Source: a virus. From it: a DNA stretch of 21,703 bases. Below are positions 1 to 6,876 of this stretch, one piece after another (position 1 is the stretch's first letter; each line of letters starts with the position of its first letter). The translations under genes were made by a program, and so were the position numbers. A model generated the notes under the pieces. The model searched no databases. It was not told where the DNA came from and was given only the letters and a program-made list of their open reading frames with translations. The stretch lies in IMG/VR virus record IMGVR_UViG_3300036835_000191, positions 1 through 21,703 of that record; one strand, given 5' to 3'.

Positions 1-127
1 ACAAAACCGGGGTCTCTTTCGCCAAGGTCGCCGAGGCGATCGGCTCCGCCTACGTCACCAAAAAAGTCATCGACTTCGGCAAAGCCACCGTCGACGCCGC
101 CTCCGAAGCCCACGTCGCCAACGCCCG
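1..127. repeat. Terminal direct repeat, left copy (circular join)
   Basis: These 127 bases are identical to the last 127 bases of the window. They lie inside the tape measure reading frame, which continues correctly across the join. An exact 127-base end overlap is what a k-mer assembler leaves on a closed circular contig, so the repeat is most likely an assembly overlap and not a biological terminal repeat. Confidence 0.97.
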
Positions 128-1784
128 GTTGACCCAGGCGTTCAAGGACGCCGGCGACGCCTCCGGGGCGGCGGCGAAGCACGCCATCGAGTTCGCCGAC
201 TCCCTCGGCCGCCAGATCGGTGTCATGCCGGACGTGATCGAAAACGCCCAGGCGATCCTCACCACCTTCAAGAACGTGTCCTCGGCGACCGCCCTCCAAA
301 ACGGGATATTCGATCGGGCCACCAAGGCCGCCGCCGATCTCGCCGCGGCCGGGTTCGGCAACCTCGAGTCGAACGCCAAGACCCTCGGAAAAGCGCTCAA
401 CGACCCGGTCAAATACATGGGCGCCCTCGGCCGGGCCGGGATCGCGCTCACCAAAACCCAGCAAGACCAGATCAAAGCGATGGTCGCCCAGGGCAACCTC
501 CTCGGCGCCCAAAAGACGCTGCTGTCCGACGTCGAAGGCCGGGTCGGGGGGATGGCCGCCGCGACCGCCACCGCCGGGTCGAAAATGTCGGTCGCCTGGC
601 ACGAAGTCCAGGTGGCGATCGGCAACCAGCTGATACCGATCGTCAAAACGTTGGTCAACACCTTCGCCGGCCTGTTCACCTGGATCCAAGGTCACGCCTC
701 CTGGCTGATCCCCGTCGCCGCCGGCCTCATCGTCCTCACCGCCGCGGTGTTCGGCATCTCGGCCGCGGTGTCCGCGTTCACCGTCGTGTGGGGGCTGATC
801 AACGCCGCGTTCATCGCCTCCCCGATCGGCTGGATCGTCCTCGGCATCGTCGCCGCCATCGCCGCCCTCATCGCCATCGGCTACGTCCTCTACACCAACT
901 GGACGACCATCTGGAACGGGATCAAAGCGGTCGCCATGGCGGTGTGGAACTGGATCGTCCAGAACTGGCCGCTGCTCCTCGGGATCCTGGCCGGGCCGAT
1001 CGGCATCGCCGTCGTCGAGATCGTCCAGCACTTCTCCACCATCATGTCCTGGGCCCGCACCGCCTGGAGCTTCATCGTCTCCCTGTTCTCCACCATCGGC
1101 TCCGCCATCGCCGCCCCGTTCATCTGGTTCGCCGGCGCCGTCGCCTCCGCCTTCTCCACCGTCATGGGCTGGGCCCGCACCGCCTGGACGTTCATCGTGT
1201 CGATCTTCTCCACTGTCGGCCACGCCATCGCCGCCCCCTTCCAGGCCGCCGCGGCGATCGTCGCCGGCGCGTTCAACTCCATCGTCGGGTTCGCCCGCTC
1301 CGCCTTCTCCACCATCGCCTCCATCTGGTCGGGGATCGCCGGCGTGTTCTCCGGGGTCGTCGGCGCCATCGAACGAGCTTTCTCCGGCGTCTACCACGCG
1401 CTCGTCGGCCCCTTCCAGGACGCTTGGAATTTCATCAACTCCAAGATCATCAGCCCCCTCCGAAGCGTGTGGAACCATGTGGCCGGCGTCCTGAACTCGA
1501 TCCACATCGAGACGCCCGGCGTCAAAATCCTCGGCCACACCATCGTCCCGAGCTTCAGCTGGACCCCGCCGTGGCATGTCCCCACCCTCGCCCAAGGCGG
1601 CCTCCTCACCCGCTCCGGGCTCGTCTACGCCCACGCCGGCGAAGTCATCTCCCCCGCCCCCGCGTCGGCAACCCGCCCGGCCGGCCCGCTCGTCAACATC
1701 GAAACCGTCAACGCCGCCGCCGACGTCGACCTGGATCTGTTCGCCCGCCGCCTCGCCTGGCAACTCCGCACCCGGGGGATCTGA
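3..1784 (+). CDS. Tail tape measure protein, main part (N-terminus at 21474)
   Basis: This is the main part of the tape measure protein, which sets tail length and is packed inside the tail tube. The gene begins at GTG 21474 and crosses the circular join; joined, it is 1,887 nt and 628 residues. It has an alpha-helical Ala-rich N-terminal third, long hydrophobic membrane-like segments in the middle (around 685-920 of the window) and an imperfect 40-residue tandem repeat (nt 1031-1150 and 1151-1270, with a WARTAW motif in each, and a partial third copy). The C-terminus is short and ends in a basic segment. No peptidase or lysozyme domain is evident. At about 0.15 nm per residue, a family rule of thumb, the tail would be near 95 nm. 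It follows the G/T chaperone genes and precedes the distal tail gene, the standard siphovirus order. The stop is 4 bases before the next ATG. Confidence 0.93.
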   Translation, partial: KTGVSFAKVAEAIGSAYVTKKVIDFGKATVDAASEAHVANARLTQAFKDAGDASGAAAKHAIEFADSLGRQIGVMPDVIENAQAILTTFKNVSSATALQNGIFDRATKAAADLAAAGFGNLESNAKTLGKALNDPVKYMGALGRAGIALTKTQQDQIKAMVAQGNLLGAQKTLLSDVEGRVGGMAAATATAGSKMSVAWHEVQVAIGNQLIPIVKTLVNTFAGLFTWIQGHASWLIPVAAGLIVLTAAVFGISAAVSAFTVVWGLINAAFIASPIGWIVLGIVAAIAALIAIGYVLYTNWTTIWNGIKAVAMAVWNWIVQNWPLLLGILAGPIGIAVVEIVQHFSTIMSWARTAWSFIVSLFSTIGSAIAAPFIWFAGAVASAFSTVMGWARTAWTFIVSIFSTVGHAIAAPFQAAAAIVAGAFNSIVGFARSAFSTIASIWSGIAGVFSGVVGAIERAFSGVYHALVGPFQDAWNFINSKIISPLRSVWNHVAGVLNSIHIETPGVKILGHTIVPSFSWTPPWHVPTLAQGGLLTRSGLVYAHAGEVISPAPASATRPAGPLVNIETVNAAADVDLDLFARRLAWQLRTRGI

Positions 1785-1787
1785 CCG

Positions 1788-2693
1788 ATGGCCGACTGTG
1801 TCCGCCGGGCCTGGCTCACCCTCGGCACCCTCACCCAGCCGCTCGAGGACGCGGACGCCGGCTACTACTGCACCAAACTCGACCTCGGCTACCCCGACGT
1901 CCGCGACGTCGTCAACAACAAACCGGACATGGACGGCGTCGACGATCGCACCCAGTTCTGGGGTTCCCGGGCGGTGACCGCCGACATCACCGCCCGTCCC
2001 GCGCCCGGCTCGCCCGGCATCGACGCCGTCGCCGCGAGCTTCGCCCCCTACATGGTCCCCAACGTCCGCCCCGTCCTCCACTGGGTGCTCGACCGCCCCG
2101 GCACCCCAGAGCGGATATTGACGGTGCGGGCGTCCGACTATTCGTGGCCGATCGACGGGACTAAGAGCCGCGCCATTCAGCTGGCGTGGGTGGCCGCAGA
2201 CCCGGTCGCCCGCGACCCGACCGTCCACACCGTGGTCGCGATGGCCGGCAGTTCGACCACCGCCGGCCGCACCTACAACCTCACGTTCCCCCGCACCTAC
2301 CCGCCGGGCGGCGGGTCGCCGACCACCGGGATCATCTTCTCACCCGGCGACACCATCGTCCGGCCGCTCATCCGGGTGTACGGGCCGATCACCGCCGCCT
2401 GGGTGTGGGGCGAAGGCGGCAGCTCCACCACCGGCAACTACTACCACTGGGATTGGCATTTCAACACCGGGTTCGTGATCGACGCCGGCCACTGGGTGGA
2501 CATCGACGCCGCCCGCCGAACCGTGTACCGCGACAGCGACCCCGCCCAATCCGTCTACAGCTCGGTCAACTGGTCGACGACGACGTGGCCGGTATTCCTG
2601 CCGCAAATGACCGCCTGGCTGTACGTGCGGGGCACGACGACCACCGGCGTCACCCAAGCCCAGGCCATCTGGCAGGACGGCTACCTCTCATGA
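1788..2693 (+). CDS. Distal tail protein (Dit-like minor tail protein)
   Basis: This 301-residue protein lies directly after the tape measure gene and overlaps the next start by ATGA. Position and size match the Dit/minor tail protein of siphoviruses of Gram-positive hosts, which forms the ring joining the tail tube to the tip. The N-terminal half carries the usual pattern of an early strand, a central stretch about replaced angles or values (PMVPNVRPVLHWVLDRPG) and a beta-rich second half with many Gly, Thr and Trp residues. The second half (around residues 150-301) resembles a carbohydrate-binding-type beta sandwich extension, but I cannot assign a family. The function comes mainly from gene order; the family is less certain than the role. 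Confidence 0.75.
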   Translation: MADCVRRAWLTLGTLTQPLEDADAGYYCTKLDLGYPDVRDVVNNKPDMDGVDDRTQFWGSRAVTADITARPAPGSPGIDAVAASFAPYMVPNVRPVLHWVLDRPGTPERILTVRASDYSWPIDGTKSRAIQLAWVAADPVARDPTVHTVVAMAGSSTTAGRTYNLTFPRTYPPGGGSPTTGIIFSPGDTIVRPLIRVYGPITAAWVWGEGGSSTTGNYYHWDWHFNTGFVIDAGHWVDIDAARRTVYRDSDPAQSVYSSVNWSTTTWPVFLPQMTAWLYVRGTTTTGVTQAQAIWQDGYLS

Positions 2694-3952
2694 CCGACAC
2701 CCTGGCCGCCCCGCTCGGCACGCCGATACCGCCCGGGCGGGGCCGGTGGCGGATGACCCTCGCCAGCCGGGCGTTCGGGAACGTCAACGCCCCAGCCATG
2801 TTCGTCGCCGACATCGCCGACGCCCGCTCCCGGAAACTCGACCAGGCCTGGAACAAACCGGCCGTGCTCACCTTCACCGTCGACGGGCATTCGCCGACCG
2901 CCGCCCTCCTCGCCGAGCTCACCCAGGAGGTGATCGTGTGGCGCTGGGACGAACAGACCGGCAAAGACCAACCGGTGTTCAGAGGTGTCATCTGCCAGAC
3001 GGAGGACGTCATCTCGGAGCAGTCCGCGACCCTCAATGTCACCTGTCACGACTATTCGGATGTCCTGAACCGCCGAATTTTGACCACGACGATGACCGCG
3101 ACGCAGATCGAGCAGGACACCATCGTGGCCAACCTGCTCCAGCGGGCCGGGCCGCTCGCGGCGAGCTCGTCGGGGGTGCCGTTCTCGCCTGGCAACAACG
3201 TCGGCCTCTCGCTCAACCCGGTGGACCCGTCCGGGGCTAGCCGCAACCCGTCCGGCCAGCTCCGCGACCGCACCTATCTCCCGAATCAGAACATCGGCGC
3301 CGCTATCGGCGATTTGGCCGCAGTGATCAACGGGTTCGATTTCGACGTCCGCCCCCAGGACCCCAACCTCACCACCATCGACCTGTTCCGGGTGTTCTAC
3401 CCCAACCAGGGTGTCCTCCGCCCCGACGTCCTCCTCATGTACGGAACCACCATCGGGTCACTGACAAGATCGGTCAATTCCGCGGATTTTTCGAATTACA
3501 TTCGACTTTTGGGGAACAACGGGTCTTCGGACCCGAACGCGGCCCAATTGTTCGCCGAGGCCTGGACGCCCGACGCCGGGTCGGGGACGACCGGCGCGGT
3601 CGGCCTGTGGATGACCGCCGACAACGCCGCCGACGTCACCATCCAAGCCACCCTCAACGACCAGGTACAAGGTTCGTTGGCCCTCGCTAGCGTCCTGCAG
3701 CCCACCTATTCGCTGGTGTTCCGGCCCGGCGGCTACACGTGGGGTAACCCCAACATGGGCGACACGTGCCCGCTGGTGATCCGGGCCGGCCGCTTGAACG
3801 TCAACACGAATGTTCGGGTATTGGGGATCACCTACGACATCGGCGACGACGGCCAAGAAGACGTGAGTCTCACCGTCGGCCGCCCCGACATCACCTTCGC
3901 CGATCTGCTCACCGGCAAGAACCGCGACATCGACGCCCTCGCCCGGAGGTAA
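2690..3952 (+). CDS. Tail hub / tail-associated protein (Gp37- or Tal-like)
   Basis: 420 residues from the ATG that overlaps the preceding stop. The open frame extends further upstream, but that part is a shadow of the distal tail gene. The beta-rich body has an N-terminal strand set (WRMTLASRAFGNV), a VIVWRWDEQTGKDQPVFRGV strand pair typical of tail-hub proteins that resemble T4 gp27, and a C-terminal segment (LGITYDIGDDGQEDVSLTVG) like the end of siphovirus ReqiPepy6 Gp37-like proteins. It probably forms the trimeric hub capping the tail tube below Dit. No peptidoglycan-cutting domain is visible. The gene ends with TAA overlapping a GGAGG ribosome binding site for the next gene. Confidence 0.78.
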   Translation: MTDTLAAPLGTPIPPGRGRWRMTLASRAFGNVNAPAMFVADIADARSRKLDQAWNKPAVLTFTVDGHSPTAALLAELTQEVIVWRWDEQTGKDQPVFRGVICQTEDVISEQSATLNVTCHDYSDVLNRRILTTTMTATQIEQDTIVANLLQRAGPLAASSSGVPFSPGNNVGLSLNPVDPSGASRNPSGQLRDRTYLPNQNIGAAIGDLAAVINGFDFDVRPQDPNLTTIDLFRVFYPNQGVLRPDVLLMYGTTIGSLTRSVNSADFSNYIRLLGNNGSSDPNAAQLFAEAWTPDAGSGTTGAVGLWMTADNAADVTIQATLNDQVQGSLALASVLQPTYSLVFRPGGYTWGNPNMGDTCPLVIRAGRLNVNTNVRVLGITYDIGDDGQEDVSLTVGRPDITFADLLTGKNRDIDALARR

Positions 3953-3956
3953 TCCC

Positions 3957-4904
3957 GTGACTCGCCACACCCCGAACTGGCTACAACAAGGCTCCTACAG
4001 CGGCGCCTACGACCGCGACGTCCTCGGCGCCCTGTGGCCCGCCCCCGCGTCGAGCGGGTGCGCGGTCACCACCTCGTCGGGGATGGTCCTGAACGTCGCC
4101 TCCGGCCGGGTCGCGGTGCCCACCCAGAACAACACCGGCAGCACCCTGTGCTCCTCCGACGCCGTCGAGCAGGTGACGATCACCGCCGCCCCGCCGTCCG
4201 GCCAAAACCGCTACGACCTCGTCATCTGCCGGCCGAGAGGCAACGACCTCGACGGCGGCACCAACAACGATTTCATCTTCGACGTGGTCGCCGGCACCCC
4301 GGCCGCCACCCCCACCATCCCCGCCACCCCCGCCGGCACCGTCGTCCTAGCCCAGGTCTACGTGCCCGGCGGCTCCGCGGCGGTCACCCAGGCCAACATC
4401 GCCGACGTCCGCCCCGGCGGCCTCACCCCCGGCGCGGCCTCCGTGGCCCGGGTGAACGGCCGGATACGCCAAACCGCCGCCACCACCTTGACGAACGCCA
4501 GCATCATCCCGATCACCAGCATGGCCGCCGACCCGGCCTGGCCGCTCAAAGGCGGCATGACCGTCAACAACAACGGCCTCCGCGTCCCCGTCGCCGGCCT
4601 CTACCACGTATCGTTCGGGCTCGGGTCGATCAACGGCACCTCGAACGCCACAATGGCCGGCGGCGGCCCGCACCGGGTCGGCCTCGCGGTGAACAACCCG
4701 AACGGCAACCCGCCCCGGGCCATGGCCACGTTCTTTGTCAACCCGGGCTGGCCGGCCGTGTCCGGCGCCGACAACATCGCTTTGAACGCCAACGACACCC
4801 TCTACCTGTGGGTACTCCAAACCACCGGCGGCGCCCTGTTCTGCGACCCGGCCGGCGGAAACCAGATCCCGTCCTACATCGCCGCCCACCTCATCGACCA
4901 ATAA
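3957..4904 (+). CDS. Tail-tip / receptor-binding candidate with C1q-like C-terminus
   Basis: 315 residues from GTG 3957, preceded by GGAGG at 3945-3949. The N-terminal ~165 residues resemble the attachment part of actinophage minor tail proteins that combine a short YSGAYDRDVLG start with a VASGRVAVP strand repeat and a NIADVRPGG end. The C-terminal ~140 residues have alternating strands with the LRVPVAGLYHVSFGLG motif and a late NDTLYLWV strand, the pattern of C1q/TNF-like jelly-roll domains used as trimeric receptor-binding heads. Position after the tail hub and before lysis genes fits adsorption. The receptor cannot be read from sequence. The C1q-like fold is my reading of the motif pattern. 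Confidence 0.7.
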   Translation: MTRHTPNWLQQGSYSGAYDRDVLGALWPAPASSGCAVTTSSGMVLNVASGRVAVPTQNNTGSTLCSSDAVEQVTITAAPPSGQNRYDLVICRPRGNDLDGGTNNDFIFDVVAGTPAATPTIPATPAGTVVLAQVYVPGGSAAVTQANIADVRPGGLTPGAASVARVNGRIRQTAATTLTNASIIPITSMAADPAWPLKGGMTVNNNGLRVPVAGLYHVSFGLGSINGTSNATMAGGGPHRVGLAVNNPNGNPPRAMATFFVNPGWPAVSGADNIALNANDTLYLWVLQTTGGALFCDPAGGNQIPSYIAAHLIDQ

Positions 4905-4916
4905 GGAGCAAACCCG

Positions 4917-5063
4917 ATGTCCGACACCCCCACCGAAACCGAAACCCCCGAGGTCGACTGGCCGGAGCCGGCCGACGACCCGGTCCGCGAACCCGACCAC
5001 CCCGACACCACCCCCGACCAGCCCGACGACGGGGACGAACCGAATGGCCCTGACGCGGGTTAG
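4917..5063 (+). CDS. Small acidic proline-rich protein
   Basis: A 48-residue frame from ATG 4917, preceded by TAAGGAG (stop of the tail-tip gene merged with a good ribosome binding site) and overlapping the endolysin start by 20 bases. It is made almost wholly of Asp, Glu, Pro and Thr with no hydrophobic core, so it is probably disordered. The strong ribosome binding site and tight packing suggest it is translated; it could mainly couple translation to the endolysin gene. I do not recognise a family. Confidence 0.6.
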   Translation: MSDTPTETETPEVDWPEPADDPVREPDHPDTTPDQPDDGDEPNGPDAG

Positions 5064-5814
5064 CATTCCCAGCCCGAACTACTCGAGCCGGGGCGGCCAG
5101 ACCGTCCGCCTGGTCGTCGTGCACACCGCCGAGGGGGCTACCACCTACCAGTCGCTCGGCTCGTATTTCGCCAACCCGGCGTCGCAGGTGTCGTCGCACA
5201 CCGGGATCGACGACACCCCCGGCGTCGTCGGCGAATACGTCCCCCGATCGGGTAAGGCGTGGACCCAGGCGAACGCCAACCCCTACTCGATCGCCACCGA
5301 GCTGTGCGCGTTCGCCGCCTGGCAAACTGCCGACTGGAACAGGCACCCGCAGATGCTCGCCAACTGCGCCGCCTGGATCGCCGAAGAATGCGCCGCCTTC
5401 GGGATACCGAACGTCAAACTGTCCGCCACCCAAGCCCAGGACGGCCGCACCCGCGGCGTCTGCGGCCACGTCGACCTCGGCGCCGCGGGCGGCGGCCACT
5501 GGGACCCCGGCCCCGCGTTCCCGTGGGCGAAAGTCATCGGCGGCGCCCAACCCACGCCCTCACCAGAACCCGAACCGGAGGACGACGACATGCCCGCTAT
5601 CCGCAACGTGCCCACCAAAAACAAAGGGCAGGTCGCCCAGGTGGTCACCGACGGGATGACGTTCCGGTGGCTGACGTCGTCATCGGACTACCAACTGAAC
5701 GTCGACCAGGGCGCGAAGCCGATCGCCGGCACCCTGCCGAACTGGGTGCCGTGCGGCGCCCCGGTGAACAAGCAGACCGCCGACCTGTTCGACATCGCCT
5801 GGCCGCCCAGCTAG
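5044..5814 (+). CDS. Endolysin, N-acetylmuramoyl-L-alanine amidase (PGRP/Amidase_2 fold)
   Basis: 256 residues. It cuts the amide bond between muramic acid and the stem peptide to release phage. The zinc ligands of the family are visible: His27 (LVVVHTAEG), His142 (VCGHVDLG) and Asp154 (HWDPGP). Glu86 lies in the usual TELCAF strand. The catalytic domain spans about residues 5-165. An acidic Pro/Glu/Asp linker (about 170-182) leads to a C-terminal domain of ~74 residues, likely cell-wall binding. There is no signal peptide, so it needs a holin. A GGAGG at 5577-5581 sits 8 bases before an in-frame ATG at 5590, exactly at the linker, so a second shorter product is likely. The start overlaps the small acidic gene upstream. 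Confidence 0.92.
   Translation: MALTRVSIPSPNYSSRGGQTVRLVVVHTAEGATTYQSLGSYFANPASQVSSHTGIDDTPGVVGEYVPRSGKAWTQANANPYSIATELCAFAAWQTADWNRHPQMLANCAAWIAEECAAFGIPNVKLSATQAQDGRTRGVCGHVDLGAAGGGHWDPGPAFPWAKVIGGAQPTPSPEPEPEDDDMPAIRNVPTKNKGQVAQVVTDGMTFRWLTSSSDYQLNVDQGAKPIAGTLPNWVPCGAPVNKQTADLFDIAWPPS
5577..5592 (+). promoter_or_regulatory. Internal ribosome binding site and start inside the endolysin
   Basis: GGAGG at 5577-5581, 8-base spacer, then ATG at 5590-5592 in the endolysin frame. Initiation here would give a 74-residue protein consisting only of the C-terminal domain. Several endolysins of Gram-positive phages make such a free binding domain that assembles with the full enzyme. Here it is inferred from spacing and domain position. 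Confidence 0.6.
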
Positions 5815-5835
5815 CTCTTCACCCCGCCGACCAGC

Positions 5836-5937
5836 GTGAACGACCGGCGGGGGATGCTCGCGATCTGGGCGCTCATCTTCGTGATCGCCGTGCTCGCCGC
5901 CGAGCTCGTCTACGTCTACGTCCGCCTGTTCGGGTAG
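5836..5937 (+). CDS. 33-residue single-span membrane peptide, possible lysis accessory
   Basis: GTG 5836 opens a 33-residue frame ending at TAG 5937. After a charged start (MNDRRG) come about 22 hydrophobic residues (LAIWALIFVIAVLAAELVYV) and a short basic tail (VRLFG), the layout of a one-pass membrane peptide with its N-terminus inside. It lies 21 bases after the endolysin stop, where holin or lysis-accessory genes are common. No strong ribosome binding site is seen. Function is inferred from position and topology only. Confidence 0.5.
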   Translation: MNDRRGMLAIWALIFVIAVLAAELVYVYVRLFG

Positions 5938-6051
5938 GCGCGTCGGCCGGGGTTCGGTGACGATAGAACCCCAACGAACCTTCGGCACCCTGGATGTGAG
6001 ACCCCGGCCGGCGCGCGTCCGCTCATCGTCGCGCGCCGCTCGATCCGGCCG
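5938..6051. other. Intergenic inverted-repeat region beside the recombinase (attP or terminator candidate)
   Basis: This gap lies between the converging ends of the lysis genes and the recombinase gene. A 16-base arm at 5938-5953 pairs with 6001-6016, perfectly in RNA if one G-U pair is allowed. Inside it a second, mutually exclusive hairpin is formed by GGGGTTC (5949-5955) and GAACCCC (5966-5972). There is no T-run, so a classical terminator is not obvious. The position next to the recombinase is where attP usually lies. No tRNA-like sequence was recognised. Confidence 0.45.
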
Positions 6052-6531
6052 CTACCCGGCGGCTTGTACTCCGAGCGCGGCCCGGACCCGATCGAGATCG
6101 GCCCGGGCCAGATAGCGGTCGGTGGTCGCCACGTTCTTATGACCTAGGAGTTGCTGGACCGCCTGCAGGTCCTTGGTCCGGCGGTACGCCTCGGTCGCGG
6201 CCCGATGCCTGAGCGCGTGCGCGCTCTTGCCGTCTCGGGCTTCGGATTTCAATCCGGCCTGTCTCATCCATTGCGACACCAGCTGAGACAGGCGGGCCGC
6301 GCCGATCCCGAAGATCGGTCCCCGGTCGCGGTCTCGCACGTGCGGGGCTAGCGCGGCGGCTACGTCGTCGGGTACGGGAACGGTACGGCGCCGCCCGCCT
6401 TTTCCCCAGACATATATCAGCCGCTCGGCACGATCCCAGTCGGCGACCTCTAAACGGGCCACCTCGACGCACCGCAACCCCATGCGTTCCATCACCGCCA
6501 CGATCGCCACCGCCCGCGGATCGGGGAGCAC
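6052..6531 (-). CDS. Tyrosine recombinase, catalytic domain only
   Basis: 159 residues from GTG 6531. All catalytic residues of the family are present: Arg20 (GLRCVEVARL), Lys44 (GKGGRRR), His105 and Arg108 (HALRH), His131 (LLGHKN) and the nucleophile Tyr140 (TTDRY). The usual N-terminal arm-binding and core-binding domains are missing. The frame is open only 22 codons further upstream to a TAG and has no ATG, GTG or TTG there. The protein could be a compact integrase, a Xer-like resolvase of a plasmid-form phage, or a 5'-truncated integrase. It is transcribed leftward, convergent with the lysis genes, and its start faces the DnaA-box region and the excisionase-like gene, a typical int/xis arrangement. 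Confidence 0.85.
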   Translation of the reverse strand: MLPDPRAVAIVAVMERMGLRCVEVARLEVADWDRAERLIYVWGKGGRRRTVPVPDDVAAALAPHVRDRDRGPIFGIGAARLSQLVSQWMRQAGLKSEARDGKSAHALRHRAATEAYRRTKDLQAVQQLLGHKNVATTDRYLARADLDRVRAALGVQAAG

Positions 6532-6678
6532 CAGGCGCAGGCGAGCAAATTCGGCGCGGTATCCACGTGACCGCGGCCATGCTCCACACTATGCCACATT
6601 ATCCACAGTGTCCACAAGGTCCTGTGGATAACTAGGCTAGTGGCGGAAAAGTTTGGAATAGTCTAGAGTCTGCTGGTT
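6532..6678. promoter_or_regulatory. Divergent intergenic control region between recombinase and HTH gene
   Basis: About 147 bases, clearly richer in A+T than its neighbours. It carries the DnaA boxes listed separately. Close to the rightward start there is a 5-base direct repeat AGTCT-AG-AGTCT (6660-6671), possibly an operator for the HTH protein encoded just downstream. Early promoters for both directions probably lie here. TAGAGT at 6664-6669 could be a rightward -10 element, but I see no convincing -35. Confidence 0.5.
6599..6631. other. Inverted pair of perfect DnaA boxes (replication origin candidate)
   Basis: TTATCCACA at 6599-6607 and its exact reverse complement at 6623-6631 are both perfect matches to the consensus DnaA box. 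Between them GTGTCCACA (6608-6616) differs by one base from the actinobacterial form TTGTCCACA. With the flanking G they form 10-base perfect arms around a 13-base spacer. The surrounding sequence is locally AT-richer. Confidence 0.65.
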
Positions 6679-6876
6679 ATGCCAGACGAACTGGTCTCCA
6701 CTCTCGTAGCCGCCCAGCTGCTGCAGGTCAGTGACGAAACCGTCCGCCGCTGGGCCGCCGACGGCCTCATCCGCCATATCCGCATGCCGTCCGGGCAGAT
6801 CAGATTCCGGCGGAGCGACCTCGAAGCCATCCTCCGACCGATCGAGCCCAACGACGACAGCCGCCGCGCCTCATGA
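6679..6876 (+). CDS. Excisionase / MerR-like helix-turn-helix DNA-binding protein
   Basis: 65 residues. The whole protein is one winged helix-turn-helix of the excisionase family (HTH_17 type): STLVAAQLLQVSDETVRRW is the HTH and IRHIRMPSGQIRFRRSDLEA is the basic hairpin and following helix. It faces the recombinase across the control region, so it may direct excision, or act as the early regulator binding the repeats just upstream. There is no obvious ribosome binding site. The stop overlaps the ATG of the RecT gene (ATGA), so the two are co-translated. Confidence 0.85.
   Translation: MPDELVSTLVAAQLLQVSDETVRRWAADGLIRHIRMPSGQIRFRRSDLEAILRPIEPNDDSRRAS

Noticed and set aside
1-127. True terminal redundancy of a linear virion genome
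   Set aside because: The length of exactly 127 and its location within a structural gene fit a k-mer assembly overlap better than biological ends.
788-2164. 458-codon + strand frame in the tape measure region
   Set aside because: Extremely rich in Arg, His and Pro, a frame shadow of the GC-ended codons of the tape measure and distal tail genes.
5949-5972. Possible tRNA T-arm (GGGGTTC...GAACCCC) as a tRNA gene or att-borne tRNA end
   Set aside because: The 10-base loop lacks the TTCRANY pattern of a T-loop, and no acceptor or anticodon arm can be drawn around it.
6137-6589. 150-codon - strand frame with ATG start overlapping the recombinase
   Set aside because: It reads Arg/Pro/Gly-rich sequence and is out of phase with the recombinase motifs. 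I considered it as a frameshifted N-terminus, but it shows no SAM-like domain pattern.
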